NCBI GenBank assembly: GCA_963210315.1
Contig: OY723273.1
Coordinates: 372,001-436,000, forward strand
Source of the DNA: Rhynchopus euleeides
Lineage: Eukaryota > Euglenozoa > Diplonemea > Diplonemida > Diplonemidae
Reading direction: 5' to 3'
DNA length: 64,000 nt
Shown piece after piece: positions 55,595 through 64,000 of the stretch. Position numbers and translations under genes: made by a program. Position 1 is the first letter of the stretch. Every line of letters begins with the position of its first letter. The notes beneath the pieces are model-generated. The model searched no databases. It was not told where the DNA came from and saw nothing but the letters and a program-made list of their open reading frames with translations.

Positions 55595-58091
55595 TATGTA
55601 CACCTGCTGTGCCGTGTGTGTGTGATGCGCGTGCCACACGAGAAACCACGATCAGCGTTTCAGATACTGCGACAGAGGACAGACTGACACCCACTTTCTG
55701 CACATTCTCAACCGTGAGGGGGCCACAAGTCACGCTTTGTAAGCTTTGCATGGGAATTTCGGGTAGACGAGGAAACAGTGTTGAGTGTCTGGCCTGCTGC
55801 AGCTTTCAAATCGGGGTGTCCCGGGGCTATTTGGCGTACCTTGTGGGGTTAGCACATGGGAAGGAGGCTTAGGTCGGGGAGCACTGTGCTGGGGGGGAGA
55901 CTGCTGCAGCCCTGAAGTCCAGGAAAAAACGGTGCAGGGGGGCTTCGTAGGGGTAGGGGAGGGGTGGGCCTCTCTGCTATCCGCAGCCAGTTTTCGGCAA
56001 GAAAAGGTTCAGCAGTGTTTCCTCACAAAAAAATCAGGTGGAAATAAACGCGCCACCTTTGTTTGGCGCCGTCGCGAAGAGGGGAGGGGGTAGGGGGGGA
56101 GGGTGTGGCGGCACGCTCGCATCCCCGTCAAACTGGCCCCAGAGAAACTGCAGACCAGAGGGGGAAGCGGCGCTAGTTTTTTTCGCACGACCCGGATGAC
56201 CGGACATGGCCCTCCACCCCCATGTCCTGACACCTACGCAGCCCGCCCATCCAACGCAGGGAAGATTCAAGGAAACGGATAAAACGAAGAACAGCAAACT
56301 CGGAGGGGTCTGGCAGAGGAGCACGCGTCTAATTTTCGGTGTATTTCAGGAACTATCAGAGCGGTGTACAACGGCAGAGCGAGGGATGCAGCGCCGCAGA
56401 ACTCCATGTTTCACCGCAAATACCCGTAGTTTTAGACAAGCTCCCCAGTTGCCCCCCCGCCCCCCCTCAACAAAGAGTGTCACGTAAACACACTTCGTGT
56501 TACCGTATACGTAAATATTTTGGAACGTAAATATTATGGAACGTAAATATTATGGAACGTAAATATTTTGGAACGCTGGTGGGTTGGCGTTCCAGATTTT
56601 TTTCGTTCCATAATATTTACAGGGCTTTCTGCGACTCGGGGACTTGGACCAGGTGATCGGACGGCATACAGAGTCCCTGACGGGACCTACTCGTGCACTT
56701 TTCGCGCGATTCCTGACGCAAGCCATCCTCACCACCGAGTCCCCAACTGGCCCTGTAAATATTATGGAACGTAAATATTATGGAACGGACCGGCCAAAAA
56801 TGGGCCCGTTCCATAATATTTACGTTCCATAATATTTACGTATACGGTATTTTCTTTTTGCTTGTCGCAGTGGAAGGAAGGGGGCCTTTGTTGCCTCGGG
56901 GCTCCATCGCAGAAATGACACATATTTTTTCGCAGTGTATCACGCACCGACCACTTTCTGTTTGAAGCAATCCGCGACAGCAAGGGCCCCAGACAGATGG
57001 GGAAAAAAAGGCATGCACGTGGTAGGTGATCGGGGGTGGGGAGAGTGGGGGACGTAAAGTGGTAGAGGATGAGGTGTAACAAACACACCCCCTCCCCCAC
57101 AGAGTTTCCAGCACCATGCCTTCTGTTTCTCTCACAGCGAATTCAAAGAAGTGATGTGCCGTAAACAACCCTCCCTGTATTGTTTTCCGCCGGAGGCTTC
57201 ATTGCTGTTTCTTAGATGCCCTCCGGATAGCACGCGACTGTTGCACTCAAGACAACTGGTTCAAAAAAAACGGAACGTGCAATGTATCACCACCCTCACA
57301 ACAGCTTCACGGCTGCAGGCACGGTCCAGACTGTTCGGCATTGAATGGGAGGTTCAAATTTCATCACCTGGAGGGGGGGCGGTGGTGGAACCCTCAAAGG
57401 CAAATCACCCACGCCAACAGAGGTTCTGCTCTTGACAAGAGGACGGGAAAGCTCGCCAAACACGCCACCTGGGCAGGGGCCATGTTTGCCAAGAGAGGGC
57501 TGTGATTGCAGGGCCCCACCTCTGCAGCCCTGCAGAGGTGTGGTGGGGTGAGGGTGAGGGGGAGGGGGCGAGGTGCTGAATTGATTTGTGGGTTTTCTTC
57601 TCTCGTCTTCTCAGAAGTTCTTTCTTCCCTTTTCTGCCCTTGACAGGCTTGTAATCAGTCTTGTTGCAGGCGGGCCACAGAAAGAGCCACAACGGAATGT
57701 GCGAGGGTGTGTGGCTTCCCTGCCGTGGAGGAGGTCAGAATGGGGCCCAGCTGCAGGGCACGCAAGGGAAAAATCGTACTCCTTTCGCTATAATCAGGGA
57801 AACACCCTGCCCAGCAACTGCAAAAAGGCAGATCCGGGCTACTTTTCGTTGAGCGCACACTCCTGTGACAAAGGCTGTGGAAGCCCCTGTGAAGTGGCAT
57901 GAAGGTGATCCTTATGAAGCTTCAGTGGTACGATTTCCTTCGTTCCTTGGCGACTTCGCTACGCTTCGTCGCTCGTAACTGGTCAGAAAAAAAAGAGCAA
58001 GCAGTGGTGAGCCGCTGGAAGCGGCCGCGTTCGTGGGTTCTCATTCGCAGGAGAAGCCTGCAGTGTTAAGAAAGGTCAAGTGGTACTGTTC
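55595..58091. other. Array intergenic region 4
   Basis: Same content as regions 2 and 3, with the long element and the roughly 230-bp insertion. No gene. Confidence 0.75.
56503..56847. mobile_element. TA-flanked palindromic element, long form (intergenic 4)
   Basis: 345 bp, same structure as in intergenic 2 and 3; TA at 56501-56502 on the left. Confidence 0.88.
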
Positions 58092-60932
58092 TCAGACGAG
58101 GACATAGGACGCAGGAGTGGCGTCAGGCTGCGTGTTGGTGGTGCGGCGCACGTGCACGGCGAGGCCGACACCGCCCAGGCACAGTGCAGCGACAGCACCG
58201 ATGGCAGCGGCAAGCCAGCCGGCGCTGGGTCCCGAGTCCTCCTCAGCGGCAGCACCGTGGGGCCCGACGGCCTGTGCAGTGGCATGTCCGGCAGAAACAG
58301 ACTCGAGAGAGTTGGCGACACCTGCACCACCAACCACTGTAGTCTCCACAGGCTTGGCGCGGGGCTTCTCCTCCTCGTGGCCATCGGTCTCGTTGCGCTG
58401 TCCACGGTGGTGGCGGGGCATGCGGTCCTCGTGGTCGTCAGTGCCGTTGCGCTGGTCACGGTGGTGGCGCGGCTTGCGGTCCTCACCATCCTGCTCGCCG
58501 CGGTGGTGACGGGGCATGCGGTCCTCCTCGCCATCCTGCTCTCCGCGGTGGTGGCGGGGCATGCGGTCCTCTCCATCCTCCTCGCCATCCTGCTCTCCGC
58601 GGTGCTGACGCGGCATGCGATCCTCACCATCCTTCTCCCCATGCTGCTCGCCGCGGTGGTGACGCGGCATGCGGTGCTCACCATCCTTCTCGCCATGCTG
58701 CTCGCCGCGGTGGTGACGCGGCATGCGGTCCTCACCATCCTTCTCGCCATGCTGCTCTCCGCGGTGGTGACGGGGCTTGCGGTCCTCACCATCCTCCTCG
58801 CCATGCTGCTCGCCGCGGTGGTGACGGGGCATGCGGTCCTCCTCACTATCCTGCTCGCCACGGTGGTGACGCGGCTCGCGGTCCTCCTCGCCATCGTTCT
58901 CCCCGCGGTGGTGACGGGGCATGCGGTCCTCCTCACCAGCCTTCTCGCCATCCTTCTCGCCGCGGTGGTGACGGGGCTTGCGGTCCTCCTCACCATCCTC
59001 CTCGCCACGGTGGTGACGGGGCTTGCGGTCCTCCTCGCCATCCTTCTCGCCATGCTGCTCGCCGCGGTGGTGACGCGGCATGCGGTCCTCACCATCCTCC
59101 TCGCCATCCTGCTCTCCGCGGTGGTGACGGGGCTTGCGGTCCTCACCATCCTCCTCGCCATCCTGCTCGCCGCGGTGGTGACGCGGCTCGCGGTCCTCCT
59201 CGCCATCGTTCTCCCCGCGGTGGTGACGGGGCATGCGGTCCTCCTCACCATCCTTCTCGCCACGGTGGTGACGGGGCTTGCGGTCCTCACCATCTCCCTC
59301 GCCATCCTGCTCGCCACGGTGGTGACGGGGCATGCGGTCCTCGCCATCCTCCTCGCCACGGTGGTGACGGGACTTGCGGTCCTCCTCACCATCCTTCTCG
59401 CCGCGGTGGTGACGGGGCTTGCGGTCCTCCTCACCATCCTTCTCGCCGCGGTGGTGACGGGGCATGCGGTCCTCGCCATCCTGCTCGCCACGGTGGTGAC
59501 GGGGCATGCGGTCCTCCCCACCAGCCTTCTCGCCACGGTGGTGACGGGGCTTGCGGTCCTCCTCACTATCCTGCTCGCCACGGTGGTGACGCGGCTCGCG
59601 GTCCTCCTCGCCATCGTTCTCCCCGCGGTGGTGACGGGGCATGCGGTCCTCCTCACCATCCTTCTCGCCACGGTGGTGACGGGGCTTGCGGTCCTCACCA
59701 TCTCCCTCGCCATCCTGCTCGCCACGGTGGTGACGGGGCATGCGGTCCTCGCCATCCTCCTCGCCACGGTGGTGACGGGACTTGCGGTCCTCCTCACCAT
59801 CCTTCTCGCCGCGGTGGTGACGGGGCTTGCGGTCCTCCTCACCATCCTTCTCGCCGCGGTGGTGACGGGGCATGCGGTCCTCGCCATCCTGCTCGCCACG
59901 GTGGTGACGGGGCATGCGGTCCTCCCCACCAGCCTTCTCGCCACGGTGGTGACGGGGCTTGCGGTCCTCCTCACTATCCTGCTCGCCACGGTGGTGACGC
60001 GGCTCGCGGTCCTCCTCGCCATCGTTCTCCCCGCGGTGGTGACGGGGCATGCGGTCCTCCTCACCATCCTTCTCGCCGCGGTGGTGACGGGGCTTGCGGT
60101 CCTCGCCATCCTCCTCGCCGTCCTGCTCGCCACGGTGGTGACGGGGCATGCGGTCCTCGCCATCCTGCTCGCCGCGGTGGTGACGGGGCATGCGGTCCTC
60201 CTCACCATCCTTCTCGCCGCGGTGGTGACGGGGCTTGCGGTCCTCACCATCCTCCTCGCCATCCTGCTCGCCACGGTGGTGACGGGGCATGCGGTCCTCC
60301 CCACCATCCTTCTCGCCACGGTGGTGACGGGGCTTGCGGTCCTCCTCACCATCGTGCTGGCCATCCTTCTCGCGGTCCTCCTCACCATCCTTCTCGCCAT
60401 CCTTCTCGCCACGGTGGTGGCGGGGCTTGCGGCCCTCGTGGTCGTCGGTCTCGTTGCGCTGGCCACGGTGGTGACGGGGCTTGCGGTCCTCACCATCCTC
60501 CTCGCCATCCTGCTCGCCACGGTGGTGACGGGGCATGCGGTCCTCACCATCCTTCTCACCATCCTGCTCTCCGCGGTGGTGACGGGGCATGCGGTCCTCC
60601 TCACCATCCTGCTCGCCACGGTGGTGGCGGGGCATGCGGTCCTCGTGGTCGTCAGTCTCGTTGCGCTGGCCACGGTGGTGACGGGGCATGCGGTCCTCCT
60701 CACCATCCTTCTCGCCACGGTGGTGGCGGGGCTTGTGCTCGTCGTGGTCATCAGTCTCGTTCACACGCTGGCCGCGGTGGTGACGCTTGTGCATCCCGTC
60801 CCCCACCACTGCCGCTGACTCTCCCAGCACCCCTGTCGCGTGCTCTGCGCCATGCCTCCCAGCAGCCCTCTGCTCAACCTGGAGCGTCGCCGCCGCCGCA
60901 CCAACCAGCAGGAGTGTGAGTGCCGCCCGCAT
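58092..60932 (-). CDS. His-rich charged-repeat type I membrane protein, array gene 5
   Basis: 946 residues, the longest copy. Relative to gene 2 it lacks the units around the aberrant PGHRGEK repeat and contains a 408-bp (136-residue) block of nine repeat units present twice in direct succession (about 59180-59588 and 59588-59996). All changes keep the frame. Signal peptide, membrane segment and tail are conserved. ATG at 60932. Confidence 0.9.
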   Translation of the reverse strand: MRAALTLLLVGAAAATLQVEQRAAGRHGAEHATGVLGESAAVVGDGMHKRHHRGQRVNETDDHDEHKPRHHRGEKDGEEDRMPRHHRGQRNETDDHEDRMPRHHRGEQDGEEDRMPRHHRGEQDGEKDGEDRMPRHHRGEQDGEEDGEDRKPRHHRGQRNETDDHEGRKPRHHRGEKDGEKDGEEDREKDGQHDGEEDRKPRHHRGEKDGGEDRMPRHHRGEQDGEEDGEDRKPRHHRGEKDGEEDRMPRHHRGEQDGEDRMPRHHRGEQDGEEDGEDRKPRHHRGEKDGEEDRMPRHHRGENDGEEDREPRHHRGEQDSEEDRKPRHHRGEKAGGEDRMPRHHRGEQDGEDRMPRHHRGEKDGEEDRKPRHHRGEKDGEEDRKSRHHRGEEDGEDRMPRHHRGEQDGEGDGEDRKPRHHRGEKDGEEDRMPRHHRGENDGEEDREPRHHRGEQDSEEDRKPRHHRGEKAGGEDRMPRHHRGEQDGEDRMPRHHRGEKDGEEDRKPRHHRGEKDGEEDRKSRHHRGEEDGEDRMPRHHRGEQDGEGDGEDRKPRHHRGEKDGEEDRMPRHHRGENDGEEDREPRHHRGEQDGEEDGEDRKPRHHRGEQDGEEDGEDRMPRHHRGEQHGEKDGEEDRKPRHHRGEEDGEEDRKPRHHRGEKDGEKAGEEDRMPRHHRGENDGEEDREPRHHRGEQDSEEDRMPRHHRGEQHGEEDGEDRKPRHHRGEQHGEKDGEDRMPRHHRGEQHGEKDGEHRMPRHHRGEQHGEKDGEDRMPRQHRGEQDGEEDGEDRMPRHHRGEQDGEEDRMPRHHRGEQDGEDRKPRHHRDQRNGTDDHEDRMPRHHRGQRNETDGHEEEKPRAKPVETTVVGGAGVANSLESVSAGHATAQAVGPHGAAAEEDSGPSAGWLAAAIGAVAALCLGGVGLAVHVRRTTNTQPDATPASYVLV

Positions 60933-61842
60933 TATGTACACCTGCTGTGCCGTGTGTGTGTGATGCGCGTGCCACACGAGCAACCACGATCAGCATTTAA
61001 GATACTGCGACAGAGGACAGACTGACACCCACTTTCTGCACATTCTCAACCGTGAGGGGGCCACAAGTCACGCTTTGTAAGCTTTGCATGGGAATTTCGG
61101 GTAGACGAGGAAACAGTGTTGAGTGTCTGGCCTGCTGCAGCTTTCAAATCGGGGTGTCCCGGGGCTATTTGGGGTACCTTGTGGGGTTAGCACATGGGAA
61201 GGAGGCTTAGGTCGGGGAGCACTGTGCTGGGGGGGAGACTGCTGCAGCCCTGAAGTCCAGGATAAAACGGTGCAGGGGGGGGGCTTCGTAGGGGTAGGGG
61301 AGGGGTGGGCCTCTCTGCTATCCGCAGCCAGTTTTCGGCAAGAAAAGGTTCAGCAGTGTTTCCTCACAAAAAAATCAGGTGGAATAAACGCGCCACCTTT
61401 GTTTGGCGCCGTCGCGAAGAGGGGAGGGGGTCGGGGGGGAGGGTGTGGCGGCACGCTCGCATCCCCGTCAAACTGGCCCCAGAGAAACTGCAGACCAGAG
61501 GGGGAAGCGGCGCTAGTTTTTTTCGCACGACCCGGATGACCGGACATGGCCCTCCACCCCCATGTCCTGACACCTACGCAGCCCGCCCATCCAACGCAGG
61601 GAAGATTCAAGGAAACGGATAAAACGAAGAACAGCAAACTCGGAGGGGTCTGGCAGAGGAGCACGCGTCTAATTTTCGGTGTATTTCAGGAACTATCAGA
61701 GCGGTGTACAACGGCAGAGCGAGGGATGCAGCGCCGCAGAACTCCATGTTTCACCGCAAATACCCGTAGTTTTAGACAAGCTCCCCAGTTGCCCCCCCGC
61801 CCCCCCTCAACAAAGAGTGTCACGTAAACACACTTCGTGTTA

Positions 61843-61943
61843 CCGTATACGTAAATATTTTGGAACGTAAATATTATGGAACGGACCGGCCAAAAATGGG
61901 CCCGTTCCATAATATTTACGTTCCATAATATTTACGTATACGG
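61843..61943. mobile_element. TA-flanked palindromic element, short form (intergenic 5)
   Basis: 101 bp: two 42-bp arms, nearly perfect complements, around a small centre ACCGGCCAAAAATGGG, with TA on both sides. It equals the ends of the long form without the roughly 170-bp core and some arm units. It would fold into a single long hairpin. Confidence 0.88.
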
Positions 61944-62482
61944 TATTTTCTTTTTGCTTGTCGCAGTGGAAGGAAGGGGGCCTTTGTTGCCTCGGGGCTC
62001 CATCGCAGAAATGACACATATTTTTTCGCAGTGTGTCACGCACCGACCACTTTCTGTTTGAAGCAATCCGCGACAGCAAGGGCCCCAGACAGATGGGGAA
62101 AAAAAGGCATGCACGTGGTAGGTGATCGGGGGTGGGGAGAGTGGGGAACGTAAAGTGGTAGAGGATGAGGTGTAACAAACACACCCCCTCCCCCACAGAG
62201 TTTCCAGCACCATGCCTTCTGTTTCTCTCACAGCGAAATCAAAGAAGTGATGTGCCGTAAACAACCCTCCCTGTATTGTTTTCCGCCGGAGGCTTCATTG
62301 CTGTTTCTTAGATGCCCTCCGGATAGCACGCGACTGTTGCACTCAAAACAACTGGTTCAAAAAAAACGGAACGTGCGATGTATCACCACCCACACAACAG
62401 CTTCACGGCTGCAGGCACGGTCCAGACTGTTCGGCATTGAATGGGAGGTTCAAATTTCATCACCTGAACGGGGGGCGGTGGT

Positions 62483-62846
62483 GGGGTTCACTCTCTCGTT
62501 TCGTTGGACCGGGGGAGGAAGGGAGGTGTTGAACCCTTGACAACAACCCCTGTTTCTCTTCTCTGCAGTTTGAAAAAGAGTCAGTGTTTTGTTTGTGCGC
62601 AGGAGCGCAATACGGTGTGCCTCTGTGAAGGGCGTTGCGACGAATAAGTGGGTTTGCGTTGCTCTCTCAAAACACACTGCGCGCCGATCCGCTCCCACTG
62701 ACCCTTTCGCATCTTATTTGCGCGAAACACCTACACACCCACACCCCACCCTACCCACACCCCACCCTCGGTGGCTTGATGGCTCCAACGAGACAGGGTC
62801 GTGTTTAGGCGTCTTCCTCAACAGGGGGCAGAGTCCTTTTGGCTCA
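62483..62846. mobile_element. Insertion of about 365 bp carrying a dispersed repeat (copy 3)
   Basis: Interrupts sequence that is continuous in the other intergenic copies (GGTGGTGG then AACCCTCAAAGGC). It contains a diverged copy of the 9190/25575 repeat (AAAACACACTGCGCG, CCCACTGACCCTTTCGC). The borders are approximate. Confidence 0.5.
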
Positions 62847-63119
62847 ACCCTCAAAGGCAAATCACCCACGCCAACAGAGGTTCTGCCCTTGACAAGAGGA
62901 CGGGAAAGCTCGCCAAACACGCCACCTGGGCAGGGGCCATGTTTGCCAAGAGAGGGCTGTGATTGCAGGGCCCCACCTCTGCAGCCCTGCAGAGGTGTGG
63001 TGGGGTGAGGGTGAGGGGGAGGGGGCGAGGTGCTGAATTGATTTGTGGGTTTTCTTCTCTCGTCTTCTCAGAAGTTCTTTCTTCCCTTTTCTGCCGTGGT
63101 ATTCAGTTTGCTGCAGGCG

Positions 63120-63852
63120 GGACAAAAGCAAACGGAACACCCCACAGAACATCCGCGAGGCATTGGCTTTTTCGATGCCTTCTTCCGTGGAAGCGTCGAT
63201 GCATCTATAGGGAAGAAGGAAGCGCGGGTGCTATGATTCTTTCCCTAAACTACAAGACAGGGTGCGGTGGTGTTGCTACTGCGGCAAATCCGGAATTTCC
63301 CGTTATTGCCGCTGTTCCCCAACGGCGCTGATCCCGCTATTTTATTGCAACTGACACGATTCCTGCAGCGGGTGACACTTCCACACACAAGGAACCCCCG
63401 AACTATTTTCCAGTCTGACGGGGCTGTGCATAGGGCACCCTTGGCTGCAGCTGTGGCACGTCGCTTTCCACTCACACAAGTGTACTGAAGAAAAAGGAGG
63501 GGGTGACTGTCATGTGCAAGGCGTGGCCACCAGCGACACACACCATGCTGCTTCTGCTGTGGTCTTGGCAACAACGGGCTGTCACATCTATGGCCAGTGC
63601 CCATGCGGCCTACCATGGCAAGCCTTGGTTGGGCGCCAAGGGCACATTAAAGAGAAGCACATCGCACTCTCGCACCTTGGTAAATCACTGTTGTGGCAAC
63701 CCGCTGTTCGCTGTAGCGGCACCCTGGCGGAGGCTTTGCAAAGCAACCCCGTGGGGTTCAGTGCGGTGGTTCTTCAGCGCGGAATCTGATCCAGCAAAGT
63801 TGTGCCAGGGGCGCGCCAGACGGACGTGGGGTGGGGTGGGGTGGGGGGACGT
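63120..63852. mobile_element. Insertion of about 735 bp of unknown type
   Basis: Splits sequence continuous in intergenic 0 (GCAGGCGGG / TTGAAAGCGCC at about 38132-38155). GGGAC occurs at both borders and could be a short target duplication. It contains a 91-codon plus-strand frame (63514-63789) with CPCG and HIKEKH, a C-x-C...H-x3-H pattern loosely like retroelement zinc fingers; this resemblance is weak. Confidence 0.45.
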
Positions 63853-64000
63853 TGAAAGCGCCACAAAGGAGTGTGCGAGGGTGCATGGCTTCCCTGCCGT
63901 GGAGGGGGTCAGACTGGGGCCCAGCTGCAGGGCACGCAAGGGAAGAAACAAAAGAGCAAACAGTGGTGAGCCGCTGGAAGCGGCCGCGTTCGTGGGTTCT

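Larger units (their letters stand above)
36640..64000. repeat. Tandem array of about 4.8-6.0-kb gene units
   Basis: Five complete units and the start of a sixth. Gene ends lie at 38342, 43581, 48376, 53171 and 58092; the sixth continues beyond the window. Spacings are 5239, 4795, 4795, 4921 and about 5960 bp. The two 4795-bp steps show units 2 and 3 to be virtually identical. Length differences come from in-frame repeat changes inside the genes and from insertions between them. Confidence 0.97.
60933..64000. other. Array intergenic region 5, running into the 3' flank of a sixth unit
   Basis: Contains the short form of the palindromic element and two extra segments not found in the other intergenic copies (about 62483-62846 and 63120-63852). 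63850-64000 matches the 3' flank of gene 1 (38143-38290), without the roughly 230-bp insertion, so a sixth gene is expected just beyond the window. Confidence 0.75.

Noticed and set aside
38330-60818. Plus-strand frames of 731-912 codons opposite the array genes
   Set aside because: The opposite strand has a signal peptide, a membrane anchor and conserved ends, while the plus frames begin and end in unremarkable sequence. The openness is explained by the stop-free repeat.
36640-64000. CRISPR-like array
   Set aside because: The regular repeats are protein-coding, 42-54 bp, in frame and without unique spacers; the organism is eukaryotic.

Overview
This is nuclear DNA of a GC-rich unicellular eukaryote. 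Evidence: three introns with GT-AG borders that restore conserved protein motifs exactly, eukaryotic protein families (calpain, ubiquitin protease, FAAH-type amidase, DUF4116 repeats), long repeat-rich intergenic DNA, microsatellites and many G/C homopolymer tracts. All twelve protein genes lie on the minus strand, and most start codons follow a pyrimidine-AG within 2-12 nt. One-way gene order with AG acceptors close to the ATG recalls euglenozoan (for example diplonemid) or dinoflagellate genomes with spliced-leader trans-splicing. That placement is inference; no SL gene, rRNA or tRNA was found.

Layout. 0.1-4.7 kb: a coiled-coil polyQ protein and a ubiquitin-like + DUF4116-repeat protein. 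4.7-11.6 kb: gene-free repeat DNA with a 1.15-kb fold-back element. 11.6-15.1 kb: a secreted Cys-containing protein of unknown role, a frameshifted plus-strand coding relic, and a serine carboxypeptidase (S10). 15.1-19.3 kb: no supported gene. 19.1-24.1 kb: a 2.4-kb tandem duplication carrying two FAAH-type amidases. 25.9-28.5 kb: a spliced USP-family ubiquitin protease whose intron holds a TA-flanked inverted-repeat element. 28.5-33.0 kb: gene-free, with a (GT)42 microsatellite. 33.0-36.0 kb: a three-exon calpain with four RanBP2-type zinc fingers and a WW domain.

36.6-64.0 kb: a tandem array of about 4.8-6.0-kb units. Five complete genes, plus the flank of a sixth, encode a type I membrane protein made of tens of 14-18-residue His/Arg/Asp/Glu repeats. 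The intergenic part of the units carries a TA-flanked palindromic element, for which an empty site, a short form and a long form are all present. This array is the most unusual system in the window.

The genes do not form an obvious pathway. Several point to protein and lipid turnover (carboxypeptidase, calpain, ubiquitin protease, two amidases). Start codons given here are ATG codons checked in the DNA; several longer reading frames open with GTG or TTG and were trimmed.
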